From Pseudofrankia coriaricola (GTDB taxonomy: Bacteria > Actinomycetota > Actinomycetes > Frankiales > Frankiaceae), in contig NZ_MBLO01000044.1 in NCBI RefSeq assembly GCF_001854805.1, positions 159-45,781 on the forward strand: a DNA stretch of 45,623 nucleotides. The letters run 5' to 3'. The position numbers and the translations under genes were made by a program. The notes under the pieces are model-generated. The model worked only from the letters and a program-made list of their open reading frames with translations. It was not told the origin of the DNA and made no database searches. Every line of letters begins with the position of its first letter. The stretch's first letter is position 1. Below, in pieces: positions 26,787 through 36,274 of this stretch.

Positions 26787-28247
26787 GTGCTCGCCGAGGG
26801 GGAGCCGAACGGCGCACTCGCCGAGCTGTCCGCCCTGCTGCGCCATGTCATCGCGAGCAAGGGCACCAACAACAGCGAGCTGGCCCGGCGTACTAGCTAC
26901 CGGCGCCAGCAGATCGCCGAGGCTGTCAACGGCCACAACGTTCCGTCGGAGGGGCTCGCCAAGAAGCTCGACGAGGCTCTGGACGCGGACGGCCAGGTCA
27001 TAGCCCTGCGCGACCAGGCCGACCGAGAGCGCAAGGCGCGCCGGCTCAATCTCCTGCTCCCACGCACCGAAGCCGCGCAAGACGTGGAGACCGCCGACCT
27101 CCGCCTTATGCCGGCGCTCGGTCGCCGAGTCGATGCCGCTGGCTTGGCGTTACCGATTCCGCAGGTGGCAGGGGACCGCGCCGCCGCGTCGGATCCGGAC
27201 CCGGTTACGGCCACAGGGGGCGCGGAGATGACAGCGCGGAAGGCCTCGGAGCACGCTACCGATGCGGCGGGGTGCTCACTCCCCGACCTGACCATCGACC
27301 AGCTCGATGACGACCTGCGGCATCTGGCGGCACAGTACGGCGCGATCACCCTCCCCAACGCCTACCAGCAGGCTCAGGCGCTGCTTGATGTCGCTCAGCG
27401 GTCGCTTGAACGGACGAAGGCGCCCCGGCAGTTGTCCCGGCTTTATCTGCTCGCCGGCGAGGCGGCGGCGCTCTGCGGCTCCGCATGCTTCGACCTGTCG
27501 TTGCTGCGGCCGGCTGCGCAGTTCGCCCGCACCGCCGCGTTGTACGGGCAGACGATCGAGTTCGGCCCGTTGCAGGCGTTCGCCCACGGCACCCTCGCGT
27601 ACATCGCGTACTGGCAACGCCGCCCGGCCGAAGGTGTGCGCCACGCCCTGGCGGCGGCGGAGGCGCCGGGGGTCGGCACTGTTGGACGCCGCAGGATCGC
27701 CGCCATCGCCGGCCGCGCCTGGGCCCACCTCGGAGAGACGTCCCAGGCACGGGCAGCCATGGCCGAAGCAGAGGCGCTCACCGACTCCTCAGAGCACGAC
27801 GACCTGCACGACATCGACGGCGAGTTCGGCATGACCATCGAGCGCATGCTCATGAGCAACGCCGCTACGGCACTTCTCCTCGGCGATGCGGAGGCTGCCT
27901 GCACATATGCGCAGGCAGCTCTGGACCAGTACAGCGCGCTGCCTGCCGAACAACGCCCACCGATGTTCGTCGCGCAGGCTCAGGCCGATCTGGCGAATGC
28001 CCGGCTTGCCTGCGGCGACGCCGACGGCGCTGCCGCGGCGCTGGATGCCGTCCTCACGCTTCCGGTCTCCTGGCGGGGTACCGGAGTGATCCAGCGGGTG
28101 AACTCCATCCGCCTGCGGCTCGTCACACCGGCCTTCGCCCAGGCTCAGGCCCTGCGGGGCTACGGCGACGCCATCGAGGACTGGGCCGCGATGGTGCCCG
28201 CGCAGGCCGATCTCATTCGTCCAGTCGCACCGATGACGGAGAGCTGA
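26787..28247 (+). CDS. XRE-type regulator with TPR domain
   Basis: 486 aa from GTG 26787, supported by GGGAGG seven bases upstream; the ATG at 26730 has no such site. Residues about 10-65 form a helix-turn-helix: LRHVIASKGTNNSELARRTS, YRRQQIAEAVNGHNVPSEGL. From about 190 to 470 the chain is TPR-like (QLSRLYLLAGEAAALCGSAC, AFAHGTLAYIAYWQRRPAEG, RAWAHLGETSQARAAMAEAE). Such proteins often activate natural-product clusters and respond to peptide or small-molecule signals. It diverges from the FxLD operon and is the likely cluster-specific regulator. Its 3' end overlaps the convergent epimerase gene by 35 bp. Confidence 0.85.
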   Translation: MLAEGEPNGALAELSALLRHVIASKGTNNSELARRTSYRRQQIAEAVNGHNVPSEGLAKKLDEALDADGQVIALRDQADRERKARRLNLLLPRTEAAQDVETADLRLMPALGRRVDAAGLALPIPQVAGDRAAASDPDPVTATGGAEMTARKASEHATDAAGCSLPDLTIDQLDDDLRHLAAQYGAITLPNAYQQAQALLDVAQRSLERTKAPRQLSRLYLLAGEAAALCGSACFDLSLLRPAAQFARTAALYGQTIEFGPLQAFAHGTLAYIAYWQRRPAEGVRHALAAAEAPGVGTVGRRRIAAIAGRAWAHLGETSQARAAMAEAEALTDSSEHDDLHDIDGEFGMTIERMLMSNAATALLLGDAEAACTYAQAALDQYSALPAEQRPPMFVAQAQADLANARLACGDADGAAAALDAVLTLPVSWRGTGVIQRVNSIRLRLVTPAFAQAQALRGYGDAIEDWAAMVPAQADLIRPVAPMTES

Positions 28248-29292
28248 CCTCGGTCTGTACCGCCGACAACCGGGCGGCGCGCAGCACCCTTGCCTCGTTC
28301 TCGGCGGAGATCCCGTGCTCGTGCCATCGGGGGTTGTCCACCGGGCGGCCACCCGCCTGCATCCATCGCCAGGTGTCGTGCACGGTGTCGCGGATGGGCC
28401 GTGTCGACAGGCCCACGGCTCGCGCTGCCGACGAGTCGACAGCCCACACGCCGGCGTTGGTCCGCCACAGCGGCAGTTCCGTCCATTGGCGTATCCCAGC
28501 GTCCACCAGCACCTCGTCGGCGACCCACTCGACGGTGCCCCGCCGGCCGGTCACCTCGACACAGGCATCCAGAAGGTCGCCGAAGGTCTCGTCGCCCGGC
28601 GCGGTGACGTTGTAGCTGCCTCCCTCGGCTGCGGCGGCCCGGTCGAGGGCGAACGACGCAAGGTCGCGGACGTCGACTGGCTGGATGCGGCGGCCAGGAT
28701 CGCCCGGTCCCAGGATGGTGCCGCCGCGGGCGGCGCGCGTGAGCCACCACGGCAGGCGCCCGACATACTCGCCCGGCCCGAGGATGACGCCCGGCCGTAG
28801 GATCACGGACCGCCACTCGCCGAAGGTCTCGCGGACCGCCTTCTCCGCGCCGGCCTTCTGCCGGCCGTAGTACCAGTCCGGCCCGGTCCAGTCCGCGGGC
28901 AGCCGTCCGAACTCGGCGTCGGCATCAGCGGGAGCGTCCAGGACCTCCGAGCTTTCGTCCAGCGGCTTGTCCGGCCAGTCCCGGTAGACGTTGACCGTCG
29001 ACACGAAGACGTAGGCGCCGGCCACCGGTTCCAGGAGCGTGGCCGACGTTAGTACCTCCCGCGGTGCCATGTCGGTGGCGGACGTGTCGATGACGACGTC
29101 CCACGGCCCGCGGCCCGCGAGCGCGCTCAGGTCGTACCGGCTCGTCCTGTCCCCGGTCACGGCGACGGCCCCTGTGGGCGCGGGACCGGACCGCCCGCGG
29201 GTGAAGACCGTTAGCTCCCACCCACGCGCCAGGACCTCGTTCGCCGTCGCCCGACCGAGGAACCAGGTACCTCCGAGCAACAGAACACGCAT
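28213..29292 (-). CDS. NAD(P)-dependent epimerase/dehydratase (extended SDR)
   Basis: 359 aa from ATG 29292. The Rossmann motif GGTWFLGRA is at 7-15, DRTSRYDLSALAGRGPWDVV follows, FVSTVNVYRD is the active-site strand, and YYGRQKAGAEK contains the catalytic Tyr-x3-Lys. LRPGVILGPGEYVGRLPWW is the substrate side. The substrate is unknown; the family acts on nucleotide sugars or related carbonyl compounds. It is close in kind to isoflavone-reductase-like SDRs often found near regulators. It is convergent with the XRE/TPR gene and not in the FxLD operon. Confidence 0.85.
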   Translation of the reverse strand: MRVLLLGGTWFLGRATANEVLARGWELTVFTRGRSGPAPTGAVAVTGDRTSRYDLSALAGRGPWDVVIDTSATDMAPREVLTSATLLEPVAGAYVFVSTVNVYRDWPDKPLDESSEVLDAPADADAEFGRLPADWTGPDWYYGRQKAGAEKAVRETFGEWRSVILRPGVILGPGEYVGRLPWWLTRAARGGTILGPGDPGRRIQPVDVRDLASFALDRAAAAEGGSYNVTAPGDETFGDLLDACVEVTGRRGTVEWVADEVLVDAGIRQWTELPLWRTNAGVWAVDSSAARAVGLSTRPIRDTVHDTWRWMQAGGRPVDNPRWHEHGISAENEARVLRAARLSAVQTEVSSPSSVRLDE

Positions 29293-29663
29293 GCCCAGAT
29301 GCTGCCTGCCGGATCACCCAGCGCGCCAGGCCGTTGCGGCACAAGGAGAGATCGGGAGCGCGGTCCTGTAAGAAGTTGGAACAGAGCCGTTGTTCCTACA
29401 GGCCCCCGCAGGAAGCGCTGCCAGGGCCGGGGCGACAGCGCGGGCCAGTTCGGAGACTCTGACCAGGGACAAGAGCCAGTGGGTGCGCCAACCTCTATAT
29501 CATCTACCGAGTCGAACAAGCGTTCCGAATCTCGAGCGGTTGCGGACGCTTCGGCGCGCCTCCCATCGGCCGCCGCAGCGACGCGACCAGCGACAGCGGA
29601 TGGCTGGTCGCCGGGTCGGGCTGCGCGAGGCGTACGGGTGGCCGGAAACGGAGGTCGCCTGGA
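29293..29663. other. degenerate region left of the IS1634 element
   Basis: No intact gene is visible. An interrupted inverted repeat occupies 29365-29402: CCTGTA then GGAACA pairing with TGTTCC then TACAGG, with a 7-base bulge. From about 29540 the plus strand contains the broken 5' part of the GNAT gene that resumes after the insertion element. Confidence 0.45.
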
Positions 29664-29690
29664 CCCGGGTTCCGCAGTTCGTGGGCACAC
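29664..29690 (+). repeat. left terminal inverted repeat of the IS1634 element
   Basis: 27 bp; outer end CCCGGGTTCCGCAGTTCG. It differs from the right end at three positions. Confidence 0.85.
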
Positions 29691-29827
29691 AGTGAAGATC
29701 GCTGACGTGAAGTCGCAGGTAGCGGGCTTGTCGACCATGGAAATCGGGCTCGCGGTGCCGAAAGTGTGGTAACACGACTGGTCTGATCGTGGTTGCTCCG
29801 CCTGGGTCTGTGTGGTTTGGTGTGGGC

Positions 29828-31573
29828 ATGTACCTGCGGTTCACGCAGCGGCGGAACGCCGACGGGTCGGTCGTGCGCTACGTCGCGCTGGCCCACAACC
29901 ACCGCGTCGACGGGGCGGTCAAGCCCCAGGTGCTGATGAACCTGGGCCGGGTCGAGGCGGTCGACGTCGACGGGCTGCGCCGGTTGGCCGCCTCGATCCG
30001 CACGCACTTCGGCGACGGCCAGGACGACCCCGCCGGCTGCGGCGAGACCGGGCTGGCCGCCGGAGCCGGGCCGATGGAGGTCACGGACGCCCGGCCGATC
30101 GGCGGGACGTGGCTGCTTGACGGGCTGTGGCATGAGCTCGGCATCGCGACCGCCCTGGAGAAGGCGGTCGCGGACCGGCGGTTCACCACGGCGGTGGAGC
30201 GGGTGCTGTTCGCGCTGGTCGCGAACCGGGCGCTGGCGCCGATGTCGAAGCTGTCCGCGGCCGAATGGGCCGGCGAGGACGTCGTTGTGCCGGGTCTGGC
30301 GTCGATGGATGAGGACCAGGCCTACCGGGCGATGGACCTGCTCGTCGAGGCCGACGTCGCCGGCGCGGTGCAGGAGGCGGTGTTCTTCTCGGTGGCCCAC
30401 CTGCTCAACCTCGAAGTGGATCTGCTGTTCTTCGACACGACCTCGACCTACTTCGAGACCGACACCCCTGATGCCGACCAGCCCGCCGCCGACGACGTGG
30501 GCGAGCCGGCGCCGGGGTTCCGCAAATACGGCAAGTCGAAGGACCACCGGGACGACCTGCCGCAGGTCGTGATCGGCCTGGCGGTCACCCGGGAGGGGAT
30601 CCCGGTGCGGGTCTGGTGCTGGCCCGGCAACACAGGCGACCAGAGTGTGCTGGAACAGGTCACCGACGACCTGCGCAGTTGGAAGCTCGGCCGCGTCATC
30701 ACCGTCGTCGACCGCGGCTTCTCCTCGGCCGCGAACCTGGCCTACCTGCGCCGCGCCGGCGGCCACTACCTGGCCGGGATGCGGATGCGCGACGGCAACC
30801 CGCTCGTCGACCAGGTCCTGTCCCGCCAAGGCCGCTACCAGGACGTCCGCGACAACCTGCGCGTCAAGGAGATCCGCCTCGACGACGCCGACGGGACGCG
30901 GTTCATCCTGTGTCACAACCCCGACCAGGCGACCCGCGACCAGGCCCGGCGCACCGCCGACCTCGACCGCATCGAGGCCGAACTCGCCCGCATCGCCGAC
31001 CAGCGTCAGCGCGACCGCGACCGGCAGCTCACCGATACCGCCCGCCAGCGGGTCGAACAAGCGCACGTCAGGGCCGAGTGCGCGCTGCGCGACCACCCCT
31101 CGCTCGGCCGCTGGATCCGCCAGACCCCGAAAGGCCGGCTCGCGATCGACCGCGCCAAGGTCAAGGCCGAGGAACGCCTCGACGGCAAGTACCTGCTCGC
31201 GACCTCCGACCCCGACCTGACGGCCGAGGACGCCGCGCTGGGCTACAAGAACTTGCTGGAAGCCGAACGCGGCTTCCGCGACATGAAGAGCGAACTGCTG
31301 CTGCGCCCGGTGTTCCACCGGCTCGAGCACCGCATCCGCGCGCACGTGCTGCTCTGCTGGCTCGCGCTCCTGCTCATCCGGGTCGCCGAACGCCGATCCG
31401 GGCAAACCTGGCGCACCCTGCGTCGCCAGACCGGCCGGATCATGCAGATCACCCTCGCCGGCCCCGCCGGCACCGTCGCCCAGACGACCGCCCTCAGCCC
31501 GACCCAGAAGGCCATCTACCAGGACGTCTCCATCGCACCACCCGCCCGGGTCACCGCCTTCGACCCCAGCTGA
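29828..31573 (+). CDS. IS1634-family (IS4-type) DDE transposase
   Basis: 581 aa from ATG 29828 (MYLRFTQRRNADGS). DDE residues are visible: LFFDTTSTYFETD (first Asp), VITVVDRGFSSAANLAYL (second Asp), and the YREK-like ERGFRDMKSELLLRPVFHRL (Glu), followed by the helix RIRAHVLLCWLALLLIRVAE. The full length and clear motifs indicate an active enzyme. A strong GC hairpin follows the stop codon. The 633-codon open frame on the other strand is only its antisense shadow. Confidence 0.93.
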   Translation: MYLRFTQRRNADGSVVRYVALAHNHRVDGAVKPQVLMNLGRVEAVDVDGLRRLAASIRTHFGDGQDDPAGCGETGLAAGAGPMEVTDARPIGGTWLLDGLWHELGIATALEKAVADRRFTTAVERVLFALVANRALAPMSKLSAAEWAGEDVVVPGLASMDEDQAYRAMDLLVEADVAGAVQEAVFFSVAHLLNLEVDLLFFDTTSTYFETDTPDADQPAADDVGEPAPGFRKYGKSKDHRDDLPQVVIGLAVTREGIPVRVWCWPGNTGDQSVLEQVTDDLRSWKLGRVITVVDRGFSSAANLAYLRRAGGHYLAGMRMRDGNPLVDQVLSRQGRYQDVRDNLRVKEIRLDDADGTRFILCHNPDQATRDQARRTADLDRIEAELARIADQRQRDRDRQLTDTARQRVEQAHVRAECALRDHPSLGRWIRQTPKGRLAIDRAKVKAEERLDGKYLLATSDPDLTAEDAALGYKNLLEAERGFRDMKSELLLRPVFHRLEHRIRAHVLLCWLALLLIRVAERRSGQTWRTLRRQTGRIMQITLAGPAGTVAQTTALSPTQKAIYQDVSIAPPARVTAFDPS

Positions 31574-31595
31574 TCACCCCGCGGCAGCCCCGCCA

Positions 31596-31634
31596 GGGCC
31601 GGCCAGGGCGTGGACACACGCCCTCTCCCGGCCC
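31596..31634 (+). terminator. hairpin terminator after the transposase gene
   Basis: Outer arms GGGCCGG (31596-31602) and CCGGCCC (31628-31634) enclose a perfect inner stem GGGCGTG / CACGCCC with a GACA loop (31606-31623). It begins 22 bp after the transposase stop and has no U-tract. Confidence 0.75.
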
Positions 31635-31675
31635 TACACGTGTTCCCCCAGGCCAAAGCCATGATCAGCAGATTC

Positions 31676-31702
31676 GTGTGACCACCAACTGCGGAACTCG
31701 GG
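31676..31702 (-). repeat. right terminal inverted repeat of the IS1634 element
   Basis: 27 bp, matching the left end in inverted orientation at 24 positions and followed by the TGGA target duplicate. Confidence 0.85.
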
Positions 31703-31964
31703 TGGACGGTCCGCCGAGAGCGGTAGGGGCGAAGGGCTCGCGACCGAGGGCGGCGCGGCCGCGCTTGACTATGCTTTCAGAGTCCTGGCGCGGAAACGGA
31801 TGATCAGCGTCATCCACCCGGAGAACGCCATCTACATCCGGGTCGCGTAAAAGCTCGGCCTCAGGCTCGCCGAGACCGCCGAACACAGCGGCTAATCTCG
31901 CAGCATCTACGCGAATACCCACGACTGAGCCGGGTGCACTGGCGATCTCTAACGGACGAAACCG

Positions 31965-34900
31965 CTATCCCGTGACGTATCGGGGTGCCATAGCTTCCAT
32001 CTGCTCGATCACGAGGCGGATGGCCTCCGGCTGCTTGTCCGGCGGGTACTTGTACTTGACGAGAAGCCGTTTGACGGACGATCGGAGCTTGGCGCGCACG
32101 TCGTCTCGCACGGTCCAGTCGGTCTTGACGTCACGGCGCATAACCGCGACCAGCTCGCGGGCGATCTGGGCGAGCACGTCATCGCCTTGAAGGGCGACGG
32201 CCGACTCGTTGGTGCTGACCGCGTCGTAAAACGCCAGTTCGTCGCCGGAGAGCGGTGGGCTGAAGTGCTGGCCGCGGTTGCCCTCGGCGGCGACCTCCTT
32301 GGCCAGTTCGATGAGCTCGGCGATCACTTCGGCCGAGGTGAGCTGCTGGTTGGTGTACTTCCGCATCAGTTCAGCGATAAGCTTGGAGAACGCCCGCTGG
32401 CGCACCAGGTTGTGCCGCGAGACCTGGCTCGACTCCTCGACGAGAAGTGCCCGAAGCGCCTCGATCGCGAGATGCGGGTTCGAGGCTGACTGTGCCTTGA
32501 CGTGGAACTCCGGCCCCAGGTTGGAGAGCGACGGCTTCGGCAGGCCGGCGGCCTCGTAGATGTCGATGATCTCGTCGGAGGCGGTCGAGGTCGCGACCAG
32601 CGTGGCGAGCATCCGCTGGATCTCTTCCGGTACCGGTTTGCCCTCGGCCTGCCGCTGCTGGGCGTCGAACTTGCCCATCCAGACCCGGACTTCCTCGTAG
32701 AACCGCGCCGTCGAGCGTAGGTGCTCGAGAGTCTGGCTGCCCGAACACAGCGCCCACGCCCGGGCCAGTTGGTTGGACAGTTTACGGAAGCGGTCGCCGA
32801 GAGTCTCCTCGCCTTCCGCAGCCTGGTTGCCGGGGGTAGTCGGGGAGCGCAGGTAGTTGGTAAGTCCGTAGACGGCCTTGACCCAGCTCTTCTGGGCACC
32901 GGTCAACTGCTTCCGCCACGGATAGCCGGCGCACAGCGCGTTCAGGGAGGCTATAAGCGTGGTGGTGAGGTCGACGGCCTCGTCGATGCTCTTGCCGACC
33001 GGCTTCTTGGCCCGGTCGGTGTCGGTGTACTCGGCGAGCGCCCGGCTCAGGTTGTCGACCAAGGGGGCGAAGGCGACGAGCAACCCGTCCGGCTTGCCAC
33101 GGAAGGTGCGGTTCACCCGCGCCAGCGTCTGCATCAACAGGGCGCCCTTGAGCGGGCGGTCGAGGTAGAGCGTGTGCAGCGGCGGAGCGTCAAAGCCGGT
33201 GAGCATCATGTCCTTGACGATGACGATCTGCAGTTCGTCCTCGGCGTCACGCAGCCGCTTCTGGATGGTCTTGTTCTGCCCCTCGCGGCGAACATGCTTC
33301 GCCACCGGCATGACGTCCTGCACGGAGCCGGAGTACACGACCTTGATCACACCCTTGTCGACGGCGTCGTGGTGCCATTCCGGTCTGAGCGTGACGATCT
33401 CGTCGTAGAGGCGGGCGCAGATCTCGCGGGTCGCGCCGACGATGAACGCCTTGCCCGGCGAGCCGATGAACTTGCGCATCTCCCCCGAGCGAGTCTCCCA
33501 GTGCGTGACGATCTCGCTCGCGAGCGAGGCCAGCCGGGCCGGCGCCCCATACACGGCGTTGATCACGACGACCGATTTCTCGATCTTCGTCCGCTCCACC
33601 TCGTCAAGCCCGGCCGTGGCCTCGTCGGCGGCCCGGTCGAGATCTTCCTCGCTGATGTCCTTAGCCAGAGCGACCTTCGGCAGCCGCGGTTCGAAGTAGA
33701 CGGGGACGGTCGCCCCATCCTCGACGGCCCGGGTCAGGTCGTAGATGTCGATGTAGTCGCCGAACACCTCGCGGGTGTTGCGGTCCTCGAAGGAGATCGG
33801 CGTCCCGGTGAAGGCGATCAGCGCGGCGTTCGGCAGGGCGTCCTTGAGATGGCGGGCGTAGCCGTCGAGGTCGTCGTAGTGGCTGCGGTGCGCCTCGTCG
33901 GCGATGACGATGATGTTGCGCCGTTCCGACAGCAGCGGATGATCGAGGCCGGCGTCCTTCTCCGCTTTGCTGAGGCCGAATTTCTGCAGCGTGGTGAAGT
34001 AGATGCCGCCCGTCGCACGGCTGGCCAGCTCGTCGCGTAGCTGCGCGCGGGTCGTCACCTTGACCGGAGACTCGCTCAGCAGGCGGGAGCGATTGAATGC
34101 CTCGAAGAGCTGGCCGTCCAGCTCCCGGCGGTCGGTCACCAGGACGAGAGTCGGGTTCTTGAGCTTGGGCTGGACGGCCACCAGATGGGCGTACAGCTCC
34201 ATCTCCATGGACTTGCCCGAGCCCTGGGTATGCCACACGACACCGGCCTTGCCGTTGCTTTCGACGGCGGCGACCGTCGTGCCGACCGCCTTGGCGACGG
34301 CGAAGTACTGGTGGGGCTTCGCGATCCGCTTCGCGTAACCATCGGCCCCGCCGTCGAAGGCGGTGAAGTTGCGCTGCAACTGGAGAAACCGTTCGGGGTT
34401 GAACACACCCTCGATCAGAAACTCGAGCTCGGTGCCGAGATGCACGTCATCGACGGGTTCGCCGAGCTTCACCGGCTTGCCATCATCGTCGACGTTCCAG
34501 GGCGAGTAGTGGTTCAGCGGCGTGAACGGGGTGCCGTAGCGGGCGGTGATCCCGTCGCTGATCACTGTCACGACGGCGAACCGGAAGGCCATCGGGAACT
34601 CACGCAGGTACGTCACCAACTGGGCGTGCGCGGCGTCGAGGTCGGCCTTGGCCGACCCTGCCCGCTTCAGCTCAAAGATCGCGACCGGCAGGCCGTTGAG
34701 GTAGAGCACTACGTCGAAACGGCGCTCGATCTCCGCCGTCCGGACGGTGACCTGGTTTACCGCGAGCAGCTCGTTGTCGCCGACCTGATGACTGACCAAC
34801 CGGATGGTGGGGTTCTGCTCGACACCGTCAGCGTCAATGTAGCTGATCCCCCGATAGCCCTGGACGCAGATCTGGTGCAGCCGGTAGTTCTCCGCGATGG

Positions 34901-35153
34901 CATCCTGCGAGGTCGGCTGGATGATCTCCGCCAGCGCCTGCTCCAGGTACTCCGCCGGCACCTGCGGGTTCAGCGTGCGCATCGCGGCCAGCGCCCGGCC
35001 CGGAAGCACGATGTCATCCCACGACGCCCGCCCGTTCCCGGCGCCCGGCGCGACAGCGCTCCCCGGCAGCGCCCGCCACTCCTGCTCAGCAAGCGTCTCC
35101 AGCGCCACCCCCTCCCAGTCCGCCTCACTGAACCCCGACTGCCCCGCCATCAC
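31965..35153 (-). CDS. type I restriction enzyme subunit R (HsdR)
   Basis: A 1062-aa translocase/endonuclease. The nuclease motif lies at FDVVLYLNGLPVAIFELK (D147, E161, K163). The helicase has Walker A TQGSGKS at 309-315, DEAH at 419-422, FTGTP at 448-452, then LMQTLARVNRTFRGKPDG (motif VI). The C-terminal helical part contacts the methyltransferase core. It acts with HsdM and HsdS to cut unmethylated foreign DNA far from the recognition site. The start (GTG 35153 or ATG 35150) overlaps the hsdS stop. It is the last gene of the hsd operon and looks intact. Confidence 0.95.
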   Translation of the reverse strand: MMAGQSGFSEADWEGVALETLAEQEWRALPGSAVAPGAGNGRASWDDIVLPGRALAAMRTLNPQVPAEYLEQALAEIIQPTSQDAIAENYRLHQICVQGYRGISYIDADGVEQNPTIRLVSHQVGDNELLAVNQVTVRTAEIERRFDVVLYLNGLPVAIFELKRAGSAKADLDAAHAQLVTYLREFPMAFRFAVVTVISDGITARYGTPFTPLNHYSPWNVDDDGKPVKLGEPVDDVHLGTELEFLIEGVFNPERFLQLQRNFTAFDGGADGYAKRIAKPHQYFAVAKAVGTTVAAVESNGKAGVVWHTQGSGKSMEMELYAHLVAVQPKLKNPTLVLVTDRRELDGQLFEAFNRSRLLSESPVKVTTRAQLRDELASRATGGIYFTTLQKFGLSKAEKDAGLDHPLLSERRNIIVIADEAHRSHYDDLDGYARHLKDALPNAALIAFTGTPISFEDRNTREVFGDYIDIYDLTRAVEDGATVPVYFEPRLPKVALAKDISEEDLDRAADEATAGLDEVERTKIEKSVVVINAVYGAPARLASLASEIVTHWETRSGEMRKFIGSPGKAFIVGATREICARLYDEIVTLRPEWHHDAVDKGVIKVVYSGSVQDVMPVAKHVRREGQNKTIQKRLRDAEDELQIVIVKDMMLTGFDAPPLHTLYLDRPLKGALLMQTLARVNRTFRGKPDGLLVAFAPLVDNLSRALAEYTDTDRAKKPVGKSIDEAVDLTTTLIASLNALCAGYPWRKQLTGAQKSWVKAVYGLTNYLRSPTTPGNQAAEGEETLGDRFRKLSNQLARAWALCSGSQTLEHLRSTARFYEEVRVWMGKFDAQQRQAEGKPVPEEIQRMLATLVATSTASDEIIDIYEAAGLPKPSLSNLGPEFHVKAQSASNPHLAIEALRALLVEESSQVSRHNLVRQRAFSKLIAELMRKYTNQQLTSAEVIAELIELAKEVAAEGNRGQHFSPPLSGDELAFYDAVSTNESAVALQGDDVLAQIARELVAVMRRDVKTDWTVRDDVRAKLRSSVKRLLVKYKYPPDKQPEAIRLVIEQMEAMAPRYVTG

Positions 35154-36274
35154 ACAACCCCCTCCACGACCCTCTCCGCGTCCCGTACGCGGATCTTGCC
35201 GGACATGAGTAGTGGTAGCAGTTCGTCGCGCGCTTCAGCGGCCTTTCTCGATTCAACAGTCATCTGCGCGGCGGCCGCGTGAATCGCACCCACTTCTCGA
35301 GAGAAGCCGTGCGCAATATCTGCACGAGGGACCCGAACCGAGAACTGCTTGAACTTGCCTCTGCTCAGCTCAAGGAAAGTCGCACCGTTGGCGTGACTAA
35401 TAAATTCCGATGTCCGAGCGCGCATCTCATGGAAGAGCCAGTGCTGATACCTGGAATCCCTAGCATTGACGACAATGAAGCCCTGATTCACCGCCACCGG
35501 CAGTTGAGTAACAGCAAAGGCGCCGATAGTGGCCCGTGATGTCATCAGGATTGAACCCTTAGGGTAGAGCGCCGAGGAGCATGAACTCAACCCCGCTGGT
35601 GTAATTGTGCGGCTTGTTGAGAACAGGTAAGGACCTGCGAGAGCGGTCACATCGGTCGGCGTCGCCCACCAAATATCTCCGTTCCAATACTCGTCGACCG
35701 AGGTCTTCGGGGTTCCTCCTCCACCGACTTCAGCCATGTCGCCAAACGTCCTGTCGCCAGGCTTAATATTCTTGACGGCCTGCGTGAACTTGGCGTCGGA
35801 CAGCTCCACGCAGAGACGCAGAGCCCGGTCATTGGCGGCGATCTTGTCGTCGAGTGCCCCCAGAACGTCCGCGATCGCGCGCTGTTCCGATATTTCGGGG
35901 GTCTGTACCTGTAGCCCCGCGATGTAGTTTCGGTTCAACATCGGCTGCGCCCCGCCTGAGTTGAATCCGGTGAAGTCCGTGATCTCGAACAAGTAGTACA
36001 CCCAGCGCGGGTTATTTCCCTTGAAATCTTTGACAAAGAGCGAGGTATTGAGTGGCCAATAGGGACCCTTTACTAGTGTGGGCTTCCCGATAGACGCACC
36101 CGCTCGACCGACGACGACGCCTGGGCCCTCCTCGCGGGCCTCGTTGTGCCGGCCGGATATACCGCCTGAGCCCACGACTGGCACCGTGCCAGCGGTTCGC
36201 GTGCTAGTTGGAAGATCATATCCGCGTTGAAGGCTAATCAGGTCGCTCAGCGCACGTGTTGGCCACTCACTCAC
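35150..36274 (-). CDS. type I restriction enzyme specificity subunit (HsdS)
   Basis: 374 aa from GTG 36274 (MSEWPTRALSDLIS), which overlaps the hsdM stop by 8 bp; the longer frame from 36328 would overlap by 62 bp. Two target-recognition domains are visible: the first about 1-155 (ISLQRGYDLPTS to GLQVQTPEISEQRAIADVLG), and the second about 180-350 (FGDMAEVGGGGTPKTSVDEY, WNGDIWWATPTDV). Each is followed by the conserved coiled-coil helices. It chooses the bipartite target sequence. GC content is lower than in its neighbours (34 of 60 bases at 35761-35820), as is usual for exchanged hsdS genes. Confidence 0.92.
   Translation of the reverse strand: MSEWPTRALSDLISLQRGYDLPTSTRTAGTVPVVGSGGISGRHNEAREEGPGVVVGRAGASIGKPTLVKGPYWPLNTSLFVKDFKGNNPRWVYYLFEITDFTGFNSGGAQPMLNRNYIAGLQVQTPEISEQRAIADVLGALDDKIAANDRALRLCVELSDAKFTQAVKNIKPGDRTFGDMAEVGGGGTPKTSVDEYWNGDIWWATPTDVTALAGPYLFSTSRTITPAGLSSCSSALYPKGSILMTSRATIGAFAVTQLPVAVNQGFIVVNARDSRYQHWLFHEMRARTSEFISHANGATFLELSRGKFKQFSVRVPRADIAHGFSREVGAIHAAAAQMTVESRKAAEARDELLPLLMSGKIRVRDAERVVEGVV

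Larger units (their letters stand above)
29664..31702 (+). mobile_element. complete IS1634-family insertion sequence
   Basis: A 2039-bp element. The ends are imperfect inverted repeats identical at 24 of 27 positions, starting CCCGGGTTCCGCAGTT on the left and CCCGAGTTCCGCAGTT (reverse complement) on the right. Both sides are flanked by TGGA (29660-29663 and 31703-31706), a 4-bp target duplication. It carries one transposase gene. It interrupts a GNAT pseudogene. Clean ends and an intact transposase point to a recent insertion. Confidence 0.9.
29540..31928 (+). pseudogene. GNAT acetyltransferase gene broken by an IS element, frameshifts and stops
   Basis: Left of the IS, at 29600-29663, a frame reads MAGRRVGLREAYGWPETEVAW. 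Right of it, from 31703, another frame reads GRGEGLATEGGAAALDYAFR, VLARKRMISVIHPENAIYIR, VA, stop (TAA 31848-31850), KLGLRLAETAEHSG, stop (TAA 31893-31895), SRSIYANTHD, TGA at 31926. Joined, these follow a RimJ/RimL-type GNAT from the WxGxE-like strand through the acetyl-CoA loop to the HPxN...VAxKLG motif. The join also needs a frameshift, so the gene had decayed by more than the insertion. The N-terminal ~60 codons are hard to read. Confidence 0.7.

Noticed and set aside
29504-31405. 633-codon open frame on the minus strand
   Set aside because: Complete antisense shadow of the IS1634 transposase, which has DDE motifs and fits the IS ends.
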